DNA of 64,000 bases from Tanypteryx hageni (lineage: Eukaryota; Arthropoda; Insecta; Odonata; Petaluridae). The position numbers were made by a program, and so were the translations under genes. Positions 48,517-60,259 of this stretch are shown here, one piece after another. The notes under the pieces are model-generated. The model had not been told where the DNA came from. It ran no database searches and was given only the letters and a program-made list of their open reading frames with translations. Location of the stretch: the NCBI GenBank assembly GCA_028673005.1, contig CM054113.1, forward strand, positions 42,102,117-42,166,116. The letters are read 5' to 3'. The number at the start of each line of letters is the position of its first letter. Position 1 is the stretch's first letter.

Positions 48517-49376
48517 AATTTCAGGAATCGTTGAGGAAATAGGAAATCCTTTTCTTCATTAATCCTGCAATACACCATATTTAGTGTGTGGGAATATATT
48601 CCTATCTTATCTGATAAGGGCATTAATAGGAGACATTCCTCTTGTGACTTTATGTATGACGCTTTTTATACGTGTTTTAACAAACCTCCCGTATATGTAG
48701 ATGATTGAGATTTCGCAGGAATCCAGCTCGTGCCCGCTGCAACTACCCCTCGAAACCAATTAGGAAAAAAGTTTAATAAGATTTAGCATACAATTTATTA
48801 TAAGATAAAGTTAGAATTTGAATATGTCTTATATAAAGATATTTTTACTCGCATCCGCATGAGGCGAACTGAGTCTTCGTTGCGTATGTTATAACAGAAT
48901 GCGAGTTGAGATTTGGCAGTAATACTTAAGTCACGCATTAAAAGTCAATGACGAAAAATATCCCGAAAAAGTCCCGGGTCGAATCCGGAAGCATCCCTTC
49001 TCTGTTTGAATAACTAGGGAAGAGTTTATACGTAGCGTACAAGCCTTTTTTCGTTAAAATTTTAAAATATCTATAAGTTTAGATATCGACGCGGGATTTG
49101 CGAATTTATAAGGAGAAAGGTATGAAGATTAGTTTTCTTATTGTGAAAATTGAAATATTCGAAATCGCTAAATTTAACGTTTAAATAACATATTTTGAAG
49201 AATCTTGGCATTTTAATGGGATAATAATATTCTGCGTTTCACTTTGCGCATTACGTGTTCTTATAGGAGAATCGTTATCCCATGTTATTTCCCTATACTG
49301 CTAATTCTCACTGTGCAAATCGTGACATTGAAAATAACAAAAATATTTCCTATTTCCTCAACGCTGCCTTACTTTG

Positions 49377-49530
49377 CGAAGAATTTGTATTGCGACGAAT
49401 TTGCCATACGACGAATTTGTCTTGCGACGAATTTGCCTTGCGATGAAATTGCCATGCGACGAAATTGCCATGCGAAGAATTTGCCTTGCGACGAATTTGT
49501 ATTTCGACGAATTTGACACGCGAAGAATTG
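49377..49530. repeat. 16-bp unit array, right arm of element B
   Basis: About ten GCGACGAATTTG-type units in inverse orientation, with variants GCGAAGAAT, GCGATGAAA and TCGACGAAT. It ends at GAATTGACGTAGAACC. Confidence 0.93.
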
Positions 49531-49540
49531 ACGTAGAACC

Positions 49541-49549
49541 GTGCAACGG
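49541..49549. repeat. Right 9-bp target duplication, element B
   Basis: GTGCAACGG, identical to 48331-48339. Confidence 0.93.
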
Positions 49550-49663
49550 AGGAAAACAAACACTTCTGCGTTAAGCATATGTTTTCCACTATTCTAACCT
49601 GTATGTACTTGCAATTTCACAATATTCACGCAATTGTTGCCAACCTCTGATTTTACATTTCCC

Positions 49664-49712
49664 TGTAAAAGCGGGTGAATCGGGTTAGCTATTGTCGGGT
49701 GAATCGGGTCAA
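49664..49712 (+). repeat. GGGTGAATCGGGTCAA direct repeat, copy 2
   Basis: GTAAAAGCGGGTGAATCGGG, a short spacer, then CGGGTGAATCGGGTCAA; same order and strand as 48068-48113. Confidence 0.7.
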
Positions 49713-50254
49713 CGATTTGAACTTAAAATAAGCAAGGAAAGTAATTTCTTTTATTTTTGCTCTCTCTCATACGGATTACTGATCCTCGATGGCCAATCTT
49801 CTCACAAGTCTTCAGATTCTACAGTTTTGTAAGAAATACTCCATCCAACTTGTTTGCATTCCCAGCCACACCACCAGATTGAACTATATTATAGTTAAAT
49901 AATATAACACGTAATACTATGATACAAGGAAGGTTATTAAATCAATAACCATGGACAATTTTAAGGTAAAAAAATATTTTTCGGTCGGCGAATTCGTCCT
50001 GAGCGAAGAATTACAATAACGAAAAGTGCCCCGAATAACTTTCCTGCGCATAGAGCAACGCTTATCCGGCGTCTTCGTATAATAATTCAGGCAAAGGAAT
50101 AAAATAAAACTTCTTTAATAGGTTCCCTTCCGTTCCTTAAAGGTTTCAAGAGCATGAAACTTCAATAAAGAATAATTCATCACACGAAGTAGTAAAAAGG
50201 AAGTTACAGTCGCTCCCTACTTCTATCCACGACTTTTTAAGCAAATAATTGAAA
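49713..50254. other. No gene recognised
   Basis: AT-rich sequence, no feature supported. Its last base is the A that pairs with the T expected 3' of a Helitron. Confidence 0.45.
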
Positions 50255-50265
50255 CTAGATTTACC

Positions 50266-50284
50266 CGCGCAGAGCATCTGCGCG
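50266..50284 (-). terminator. Helitron 3' terminal hairpin
   Basis: CGCGCAG-ATGCT-CTGCGCG, a 7-bp GC-rich stem with a 5-nt loop, 11 bases from the CTAG end. In Helitrons this hairpin acts as the transposition stop signal. Confidence 0.85.
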
Positions 50285-50389
50285 CTAGTCTAACTTTATT
50301 GCTCAGTATCATCAATTTCTTTATACACACAATTTTCGATCTCTTGATTTGCTGATACAATAATTAGAGAGTCAAATTATCTTACTCAT

Positions 50390-51037
50390 GAGAGACCTAC
50401 GTAAAGTTGACCATGACTAAAAATTGGTTTTGGTAAGTAAAGACCGATTTTGTCAAAAGTCTGACCCTGCGACTTGTTGATAGTCATATAAAAAGGTAAT
50501 CGTATAGGGAATTGCTTACGTTTAAATTTAAAAGGCATGTTAGTGTCTGATGGGATAAGTGGTATTCTTTTAGTAAATCAGGCGTTTCAGATAAATCTTC
50601 GAGTGAAACTTTTCCCTAGTGACAGCACTTGGCGTATTTTTTAGAAGTGTTGAGTTCATTCGGCCAGTAAAGCGCACCACAGTAATTGCAAGTCTGAGTC
50701 ATATTTCCACAGTTATGTTCTTCAATGGCAACTTCAAGTTGAGAATTATTTGCATCAGATGCACGTTCATTTAATCTACGTCGTTTAGCTTGCGTTCTCT
50801 TGTGTAGTCAATTTTCTCTCGATTCCAAACTCAGATCAGCCGTCTTCTTTGTTTTTGATTACGTTGTTCTCGTTGTTGTTCATCTTCATTGGGTCTTCGA
50901 TCTCTGTCGGCTTGATTTCTTTCAGTTCTTCTTCGATTTGCTTCTTCAACAGATTGATTGGCTCGTTCCGCTCTTCTTCTCGCATTATTATCAGCGTAAC
51001 GTGTTGTTCTTGAAGCCATTACTTTTATTATGAGCAA
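50390..51037 (-). pseudogene. Helitron Rep-helicase remnant: N-terminus joined to C-terminus
   Basis: From 51037 down the reading is an Arg-rich start (MASRTTRYADNNARRRAERA, EEANRRRTERNQADRDRR) typical of Helitron N-termini, to a TGA near 50831. After a frameshift come SQLEVAIEEHNCGNMTQ, then CNYCGALYWPNE and YAKCCH-stop-GKVSLEDL, the cysteine-rich zinc-finger-like block. Near 50558 the sequence jumps to RIPLIPSDTNMPFKFKRKQF, then PIRLPFYMTINKSQGQTFD and LPKPIFSHGQLYVGLS, the last motifs of the Pif1-like helicase. The Rep catalytic core and most of the helicase are missing. The protein cannot be functional. Confidence 0.87.
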
Positions 51038-51040
51038 ACA

Positions 51041-54000
51041 ATTTAAATATTAATTAAATTAATTAATATATAGTTGCATATAAACATTATCTAAATGGTT
51101 TTAACACTTTATATTGTATTTCAATGCGATATACAGAAGCTGTTTATCACGTTGCTAGAGACATTGAGTAAATAAACATTAGAAATTGTTTATTTGGTTG
51201 CGATATTAATACGGAAAAGTATTATCATGTATTACTTCTAAAGCGTAAATATTTTGTTTTTATTTAAATTGACGTAGTTCTACTTGGCTGTTATGTATCT
51301 ATGTATTCATTTAAAAATAAATTTACTGTTATTAATAATTTAACACGTACGATTTGGTTAAATGTGATGGATTGTGATGTGCTGTGATGTACCCCTGCCG
51401 AAATGGTAAGTATAGTGTGGTCACTGGTTATTTAAATTGTTGTAGTTGCTGATAATGTTTTGTAGAAGAAAAGTAATGATAGCGTTCAATGACGCTTATT
51501 CCTTATGTACTTTAAAATGGTAAGAAAAATTCTGTATCTCTTGAAATTCTAAATGATATAATTTATTTGTGTGTTATAAATTCGCATTGAACAAAAATGT
51601 CTTTGACCAACCAAGAGGGATTCGGGTTACCTAAACGCGTTTAATGGCTAATTCAAGAATTTGGCCATAGTAGCTGTCTCATTTCGCTACTCTGCCACTA
51701 CTTTAAATTAACAAAATTATTTTTAACAAACATTGCAATAATATTCATACATGACTATATTCAACATTAACTACGTCACTCAAATAAGAAAAATACAAAT
51801 TGAAAAGACAAAATTAATATTCAACCATACAGATCGAAATAATGGATGAGAGGGGGGGGTGATTTGCCGGAGAATGGGATTCAGTGACTCCAATAGCGGA
51901 ATATTTTTCTCAAAGAGGATCATCCGCTACAAATGGAGCGAAAAACGGGTGAATTTGAATTTTAAATAACGAAAAATCTTTCCCAACTCTAGAGAAAAGT
52001 TGAAACGTAGTTAAGATGGACGGACGCTAAGAGGGGAAGTTATCGACATTGAATCAAAATGGCCGAAACTCAATTAACTCCAATCTTGGTAATAACTGTA
52101 TTTTTTAAAATTATTTAAACACTGTTCGGACCAAAGTTTCATGCTAATGGAACTCCGACATACCTTCCAGTTTAAATTTTAAACTTTTTGTTTAGAAGGG
52201 TCAATCGTGGGAGATGGATACATGCGCGATTCATTTCGTAAAATTTATCGAGCGACCTGGTGGATCCTCTCTCAACTTTTTTTTCTAACGGGTATAGCTT
52301 TTAAGTTATTTCACGAAACCAACTCAACTATTTTCAGTTCCGTTCTATTGCCTTTGAATTTAACTGAGAAAAATTTTGCACATCAGCTCGTAGATTAGCC
52401 CTTCATCTTTAAGCCATTTGGTTTCAAATTCACTGTAACCAGAAACAAATGCATTTATAACTTAAATCAAAATTTTACAATTCCCAAAGATATGATCTAA
52501 CTTTTTATATGTTTATATGTTTAACGTAAAATGCTTCACATAACCTGAATAAAATCGACTGATCGATAACAATACGAGTACATCGTTTAAGAATCTACTT
52601 CTATGTTTCACATAAGAATAATTTCAACGTATGCTAAATTTATCGTTAACCTCTCGAAATAACATAAAGAGCTTACTTGTCCGGGCTAATCGCCCCATGC
52701 CTAAAGAATTCCGTCACTGACGCTGTTAACAACGTGTCCAAAAAATTCCCAAGTTATTCGAAAAACCCTGCATTTTCAATCAGAAGTAGGCCACTTTTGA
52801 TTCATAAAAAAATTAAATGGCTTCTTCCAAATTAGGACGAGCTGATATTTATATTCCTTCACTTCGATGGATTTAAAGGCGCGTTCTGCCAGGGGAAAAA
52901 GTAACGCGTCGTTAAGCAATAAAGAATTTGCAATACGCTCGGAAATCGTCCCACGCCTATGATAAAATTATCGGTGACATTTATGGGGCGAATATCAATC
53001 AAGATAGCTGCGATAAATCACCGCCCGCGTAGCAATAAAATTAAGCCATTATTTAATCGGACGCGGTGGAAGCGTTTTGTTTTTAGAGAACGGCGTGCGG
53101 CTTTTTTGTTGACAGATACGACTTTTTTTTAAATAAAACCTTTTCCAATCAGGATGCCAAAATGGCTCCGTTTCAAATGGCTTTGATTGAGGCTACATCG
53201 ATCCATCGCATAAATAAGGAGATAATTATGCGAGCCGCGGGCGCAAACTCGAGAGGCTTCCTCCGTCAGTGCTTGGCACCACCGCTATCCCGATTGCCTA
53301 TACTTCAGGATAAAGAGATAAGGACGGCAAAGAAAAGGAGAATGGATTGCAGAGGTAGAGAGAGGAAAAAAGGAAGAGGCGAATCAGGACTCCAGCGTTC
53401 ACTTCTGTCGGCCTTGAAAACGAGGAGAATAAGAATTCAGATGGGACTTGATTCCACACCCAAAAAAAAACTCTCGGTTAATTAAATCTCCCCTTCTCCC
53501 CCGTAAACTACGCCACATTTGGCCTTAAAGGGGAAACGCCGAAGCGATTGTGAAATATTCACGAGGTCTTTAACTTAAGACAAGATATATAAGATCCATA
53601 AAGGAATTTTAGAAATAGAGATTGTTAATTAACAGTCAACTACTGGTTTAATTAAGAATATCTCGTTCAATATTATACTTTTCGATAATCATACGAAGAT
53701 AAAAATGTTAAGTTATGCAACTTACAACCTTATGAAGTAACCTAGAGTAACATTGACAATTATTTAGTAAAGTTACTCAACAGATGAAATGTAATACGCT
53801 ATCTCCGATGTGAATCAACTTATCGAGGCAAGAGTATCAACAATTACAACACAATTATTTTCTCAAAGTTGTCAAAAGGCAATCAAGCCATCACAATACA
53901 TGCTCATAGCCATCATATAAATTGATACATTATTCACCGCAAATAGAGGCAGGTATTCAGTTTAACACGACCTTCCAACGAATTTAACCTTTCTTCGATA

Positions 54001-54209
54001 AAGCGACAAGCTCGATATAGCTGTATGGTTATAAACCAACAGGGTAGAGCTATAGAAAATAAACAGCGATAAATTTATAATATTTAATTATTTCTGGCTA
54101 TACTAAAAACTGTGTTGTCAGAATAATTAGACTCTGACTGAAAGTAACCTTCTGAAAATGCACCCGATATTAGTTTTATGCCGAGACTCACTTGAAAGTG
54201 ATTTTATTC
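51041..54209. other. No gene recognised
   Basis: AT-rich. An open frame at 53162-53485 (107 codons) has no recognisable domain. The stretch near 52985-53060 contains homeodomain-like TAAT-core motifs (CCATTATTTAATCGG), noted only as a possibility. Confidence 0.4.
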
Positions 54210-54290
54210 ACAATACTTTGTGCACTCAAAATCTCTATATCGCCATAAAAGAGTACATGAAAGGATTCACACTGGCAGCCTCTCAAAAAA
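54210..54290 (+). pseudogene. Possible C2H2 zinc-finger fragment
   Basis: The frame reads FVHSKSLYRHKRVHERIHTG. It contains LYRHKRVH with a His-x3-His spacing and an IHTG linker as in tandem C2H2 fingers. The cysteine pair that should precede is not visible, and the frame continues as non-zinc-finger sequence. It may be an eroded exon, a pseudogene or coincidence. Confidence 0.25.
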
Positions 54291-55219
54291 AAGATACGTC
54301 AGAGCCTTTGTGACGACAGAATTGCCGGAATTTCCTGAAGCCTTTAACCCATTCATCCAAATTCCTTTCGATACGAGTGACATGAACAATTTTCCTGCAT
54401 ATCATCAACCTCTGCGTATTTAAGAAGAAATGTATTTCCGGTAAACGATACATGATATAGTGAAAACGAAGAAGCAACGTATTTAGCGACAAAAATTTTA
54501 AGTAAAATTTCCAAAACATTTTCACATAAAAAATCAACGCTTTGCCTTGGCCTTATTATACAACAACCTTTCACCAATTCCTACTTGTATAAGTTAAAAA
54601 AGTTCTATATGCCATTTTTGTCGTAAACTTAAGTTCAGTGAACCACCCAAGGGTATCACGATTACCAAAGGTACTAATCGCCATTGATATACCACGGCAA
54701 AAAGAGGCGAAGATATCGGTCAGCCAGCGATAAAAATAACCACGCTCGCGACGTTTATAAAAAGCTTTTAAAAAAACACCAAAACGATCAAGGGGATTTA
54801 AAAAATGGAAAACTGCGACCGATACCCGACAAAGCGCATAAAAACCCTCAATTTCTCGACCCCCTCTCTCTACTTCTGAGCCCAACCGCCTAACTCCATC
54901 CATCCTCTCTTTTTAAAAACCCACAAAGTCCAAAAAGAAACAAGGGTGACGAAGAAAACTCGGAGAAACGCAAGAAAATAAACACCCGAAGCTCATTTGT
55001 CTTTGAGAAAGCTACCAACTTTACCGTTGACGCAGACAGTTACCACCATGTCTCTCCCTTCAAAAAATAAAATAAAAATAAAAAAGACACGCGGACGGAA
55101 TTAATTCGAATCCGTTTTCTATTTACAATGCCGCCCACCTACATCGAGCGAATCGTTCCGAAACCTTTTAGGATGGGAGGGTTTAAGGAAGACGTCGGGG
55201 ATTCTGCCGGTCCATCTCT
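54291..55219. other. No gene recognised
   Basis: No coding or repeat feature supported. Confidence 0.45.
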
Positions 55220-55720
55220 TTAGGGCAATGGCCCCAGAGAGAGAGAGACACACACACACGCAAGCGAAAGAGGAAGGGGGAGAGGCGGGCGGCATGCTAG
55301 TCAACTATGAAGGGAGGCCGAATGCCAGGGAGACGGCGAGCGGCATAGGTTTCCTCCCCGACCTCCCAACACGTTCCCCCGGAGGATACCTCTCTCTCCC
55401 TCGCCTCCTCCACCCGACTCTCTTCCTTCCTAGAATAGGCAGAGCTCCTATCCACGCACACCCTTCCTCCTCCCCATCTCCCGCCCCCGCAAAAATGGAT
55501 CCGACGCCCCCGCTACCGGCGACCCCCGGCGTCTTCCACTTGCCCTCTCCCTCTCTCTTCCCCCTCTCTCTTTCGCAGAGGGTCCGGGCGGGAAGCGAGG
55601 AAGGAAGGGGTGGGGCCACCCTTGACCTCCCGGGCTACGCCGATCGAACCAACGACTCCGCCACAGCCGAAAATGTCGTGATCTTCCCTTGTCATGCAAT
55701 GCACGAAGGATAAAAGGGAA
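55220..55720. other. GC- and CpG-richer island with simple repeats
   Basis: Begins with a GA/CA run (55236-55260), then C/T-rich sequence with more CpG and GC than its surroundings. Long open frames exist on both strands (161 codons plus, 104 and 91 minus) but show no domain and reflect high GC. A promoter or exon is possible but unsupported. Confidence 0.4.
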
Positions 55721-56699
55721 CGAAAGTGAGAGAGGGAATTTGGAGTAAGAGAGAAATGATGAGGTAACCGATGGAGGAAAAGAGGCAAAACAAAGGAAAT
55801 TTACAATCTCCGTTTTTCGTATACACTTTGTTGAATCGCGTGAAAGGAGTATTTCAATACGGTTTTTCCGAGGAATCCAGACTCGTGAAGGGAAAAGTTG
55901 TTTTGTCCGACATTCTTTGTTCGTTTTTGAAAGGAATCCCGACCATCTTTCCTCCTGCTACTTTTTTATTATAATCGGCCAATACCTACATGAAAAACGT
56001 CGAAAGTTAGACGCATACTTTGATGTTTCAATAGAGAATGTGCTTACTTTTCCCACGTAAATTCAAATACACTTTAGAAAATTCAACAAACAATATTTGT
56101 TCTGAGATATAACACGGAGACCAATTCATACAACAAAAACAACGTTCTATATGCAACAAATCAGTATTAAATATTGAAATTAATATTAAAACGAGTAGTG
56201 TTATTTATGAAGTACTGAATTGCCCGTCATATGACGGGTGTATAATAATATTCCCTTCCTCCCTCTCGCCGTCCCTCTCTCCCTCCCTCTGTCTATTTAT
56301 CTTTCATTTTGTCATTTTCATATGTTCATTCCATCATTGATGTATTCGTATTGTGCCAAAATTTTACTGATGCATAGCTTTAAGTTTTTCATATATTCAT
56401 CTTTTGTTCTAAATATCAGTTATTAATGTCTAGTGAATCTCAGTAGGTTTCGCAGGTTTTTTACACACCCCTTCTTGTGTGGGTGTTTTCCTGCTGTGGG
56501 TTTTTTTACATGGATTTTATTATTCAGCAGTCCTTATTTTTTTCCTACAAAATTACATCTTATCTTTTCCAATTCTTGTATTTTTATTGTTACTTGTATT
56601 TACATAAAGTGCTATGTATTATTATATATGTTTCATGACGAGGGGTTAGGTGTAAGATGGGACTTTTTAGTCTCAATCTCGCCCCGAATAAAGACCACA
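55721..56699. other. No gene recognised
   Basis: AT-rich with a short CT-rich patch near 56255-56290. No feature supported. Confidence 0.45.
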
Positions 56700-56705
56700 T
56701 CAATC

Positions 56706-56805
56706 AATCTCCCTCCCTCTGTCTCCCTCCCTCTGTCTCCCTCCCTCTTTCTCCCTCCCTATGTCTCCCTCCCTCTGTCTCCCTCTCTCTGCCTCTTTTC
56801 TCTCC
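56706..56805. repeat. CTCCCTCCCTCTGT minisatellite
   Basis: Tandem CTCCCTCCCTCTGT-type units (variants TTT, ATG), about seven copies. Pyrimidine-only plus strand with spurious open frames. Confidence 0.85.
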
Positions 56806-56860
56806 CACCTCTCCCCTCTCTCATTCCCTCCAGTCCCAATCCATAGCTCGCCCTCTTTTT

Positions 56861-57066
56861 CTCCGTCTCCATCTTTATCTCCGTCTCCATCTTTATCTCC
56901 GTCTCCATCTTTATCTCCATCTCCATCTTTATCTCCGTCTCCCCCTTTATCTCCGTCTCCCTCTTGATCTCCGTCTCCCTCTTGATCTCCGTCTCCCTCT
57001 TGATCTCCGTCTTCCTCTTGATCTCCGTCTCCCTCTTTTTCTCCGTCTCCCTCTTTATCTCTTTCC
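56861..57066. repeat. 18-bp pyrimidine-rich minisatellite
   Basis: About eleven units of CTCCGTCTCCATCTTTAT. The first units share ATCTTTAT and later ones share CCTCTTGAT, so two variant blocks have spread separately. The period is a multiple of three, producing spurious repeat proteins on both strands. Confidence 0.93.
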
Positions 57067-60059
57067 TTCCGTCCTTTTCTAATTCTAAAACTCCCTTACT
57101 CTCTATGTACCTACCATCCATTAAAAATCCCTTCCTTCCTATCTCTTTCCCCACATCCCCCTCTCTCTTACTCTACATCTATATAGACGTTTAGACAAGC
57201 AAAAGAATCCAAACTAAATCCCAGTCCCATTAGGATTACGTAATTTTGCGAAAAATCTTACGATAATTTAAGTCAATCTATGCGCTCGTATATTACACGT
57301 ATGCGGGTTGAGACAAAAATTGATTCTCGAGTTTAACAATGACGTGGTCGGCAAGGCAACATCCCGTTTAAAAGCCGATATATTCCCAAAATATGTGATT
57401 TAAATGTTTAATATGAGAGGTAGGTGGAAAAAGAAGAATAGGATATGAAACTTCATGAATTTTCCTAAAACAATTCAAATTCGAAGATCGTGCGTCAATT
57501 CTTTCTTTTTTATTTTCCAAAAGAATAAAAATCGCTTTTTACCTTTTATCTTACGAGAAATAGAAATGCGTAAATTGAGCTTATAGTAATTTATTTTTCT
57601 ATGTAGTAATACCGCCTTGTTTGTAAGTAGCATCTATGAGGAAATGTACGTTCAAAATTTTAGCTTTCCATCATTTATACCTTCGGAGATATTTTATTTT
57701 TTAATTGGTACCCATCCAACCCTGCATATTTTTCGAGACAAATCTAAAGAAAAACAAATTACAGCGGTACAGAAATCTACACTCCCAAGTTTCAATTCCC
57801 TATCTTTAACGGTTTTGTCACCATTTCTATTTAAGCATGTGCACAGCCAGACAGACGCCAAAGTGAAACTATAAGCGCATTAAAACAAAACGCTCTAAAT
57901 AGCCTTAGCAAGAATTTAATACTCATTAAAGTTAAAATTCCAAATTACTGCCACTTAAATACTAACGATCGTTTTCAGAGCTCTCCGACTAGCAACTCGT
58001 TTCGCTTTCGCGTCGATTCCCCGAAACAAAAGCATCGAAATTGGTCGTCCTATCCCTCGTCACTCCCGATGCCGTAATAAACCGCGTAGACCACCTAAAG
58101 GGGCTTTCCAATCTGTTTTCGCCTTTTTTATGGCATCGTGCGGAGCAGATTTATCCGTTTCTTTTTTATGAGATTTATAATCCTATTTTGCGAGAGAATG
58201 AGCCAAAAATAGAGCCGTGAAATTGAGGGGCATTCGCATGGGAGAAATCGCATTACCTTAGCCTATAGGAATTGCGAGCTAAGGGCAATCGATGGTATCT
58301 CGTGTATGTGCACACAAGTATAATGTTGACATATAAATGAACAACAACTCCGTCACACCGAAATATTTTGTGGGGCAAACCTTTTTTATCTAATGTGGAG
58401 TGTTTTTATTAATGACGGCTTAAGGCAAAATGACATAGTACACTGAATCAAAATAAAAAGCATTAAGATAAAAATGAATACAAATTTTAAAAACAAATTT
58501 TGAGACACTGCGCGCGCCCGTTCCTTCAATGATAAATTTGGATCTTTATTTCACACGCGATTCGAGTACCAGATGATATTTGCTAAAATTACTTTATCGC
58601 AGCAATTGAGCGATCAATAAAATTGAGTCTCTGGTGAAAAGAGTTCGAAATAAAATAGAGCAAGAGTATCTTGATCGCCTATTTTAATGTAAGTGATATC
58701 TCACTCGATCACTTCTTCAAATCGATTCCTTTGAAGCGCCGATTCTAAAGACGAATGATTTTCTGGAAATTTTATAAGAATAGAATAAAAGTAATAGATG
58801 ATAAATTCCGATAAGCCGGATAGCGAACAATTGGAATTCCGATTAAACTTTTAAAAGTACAACTTGAAAGTTTTTAATGCTGCATTACGCATCCTTTCAC
58901 TTGCATTATACCTAATATATACGTTAGTTTGTAGTAAATATTATTTGATCTGTAAATTTACTTTACAATACACTTTTCTTTAAGTTTTTTCTTTACATTT
59001 TAAATCTTTATTTAAGTTTTTTAATGTGTGTGTACTATAGAACATGTATAGGTGTTCCGAACAACCGAAATATTCGACCTACGGGAAAGGCTAGATTCCG
59101 AGGCATCTGGTAGTTTACTGCATTTAAAATTCCATAGATAGATTCTGATATATAATTCTTAAGGCATTGGTAACGATAATAAATTGCATACATACGTATA
59201 CTTCAAAAATGTATGACATCTATGTCTCATTATGGGTGGAATCCAATCAATATCTCCGTAGTCATGAAAATGTCGAGAAAACAGGCTACAAAGAGGCAAA
59301 CTCAATGAATATACATACGTACAATCGGCGAATCACCAATGATGACGGATGTTCTGCTGCCAAGATGCGCATCTAGTCTAAACTTGATATGACAATGGTG
59401 ATATCTAATTCATCAACCACTCCCGCGTGAATTAATTCATAGATTTGGGTTCCACGAGACTTGCTAGCTAATTTAAATTATCTCTAACTAACTTCTTCCG
59501 TTTACAATTTCTCAAAGGAGCACACAGCACATCGTTCCCGAACGAAAGGGAGTACGCACGATGAACAATAGAGCGCCATTTCTCTCGACACAACTCCCTA
59601 AAGCGCAGACGCCCATTAAAACGAGCCCCGCTAATAATAAAAAAACCGCGTCTCTCCCAGCCGTGATCGTGTACCGCATCAGTCTTTATGAAGACTACGA
59701 ACATACACGAACGACCGGATAAAAAAAAATAAAAAACGCAAAAATACCAGATTAGGACCGTAAGGCTTCGCGATGGAACCGCTCCATAACACATACCTCC
59801 TCTCCCCCTTCACCCCTTCGTATAGGGAAAAAAGAAAGAGCTTTCGTGCATGCATGCGAGTAAGTAAAAACTATTCGAAACAGGTGACTGCGGGATGGAT
59901 GGCGGTCGTAAAAATAGGGAGGAGGTTGCGCGAGGCGCGGAGAGTCGAGTGAATAAAACGAACAAAGAGGGAAAAATAAAAAACAGCTCCATCTCTCTCT
60001 CCACCCGTAACGAAGGAATCGCCAACACACAAAAAACACGAATACCCCGCCATCTCACG
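57067..60059. other. No gene recognised
   Basis: AT-rich with a CpG-richer stretch near 57965-58190. 58970-59110 aligns with the possible pogo/Tigger-like remnant at 36.99-37.08 kb. No gene supported. Confidence 0.4.
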
Positions 60060-60259
60060 GAGATTAGATAAGAGAGAGGGATAGGCGGAATGGGTAAAAA
60101 GTATAGGAAGAGAAAGAGATGAAGACAGAGAGAGGAGGGAAACCCGTCAGACTTGAAGAGAAGATATTTCTAGAAAACACGCCAGAAAACAAGTCTATCC
60201 GATCACGTGGATGGGATGGTGCGGGAAAGAGACGGGAGTAGAGGCGGAGGAAGGGAGGC

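Larger units (their letters stand above)
48340..49540. mobile_element. Mutator/Foldback-like transposon, copy B (1,201 bp)
   Basis: The left terminus is GGTGTCCCC followed by eleven 16-bp units (48349-48516). The right terminus, on the minus strand, is GGTTCTACGTC followed by about ten units (49377-49530). Exact GTGCAACGG duplications flank it. Interior landmarks shared with copy A: GTTGAGGAAATAGGAAAT, CTTCATTAATCCTGC, ACACCATATTTAGTGT, TTATACGTGTTTTAACAAAC on the left, and GCAAATCGTGACATTGAAAA on the right. No transposase-like frame is present. It lacks copy A's insertions and so shows the layout of the undisturbed element. Confidence 0.9.
50255..51040 (-). mobile_element. Helitron, internally deleted, 3' end intact
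   Basis: Helitrons are rolling-circle transposons encoding a Rep-helicase protein. On the minus strand the element ends with a 7-bp hairpin (50266-50284), seven bases, then CTAG (50258-50255) and a flanking T. This is the canonical Helitron 3' end: hairpin, CTRR, and insertion between A and T. Upstream lie fragments of the Rep-helicase N-terminus and helicase C-terminus. The 5' TC terminus was not located, so the upper boundary is only the first coding base found. Confidence 0.85.

Noticed and set aside
55228..55713. 161-codon plus-strand frame in the GC-richer island
   Set aside because: Frames are open on both strands here because of GC content; no domain, signal peptide or convincing codon pattern seen.
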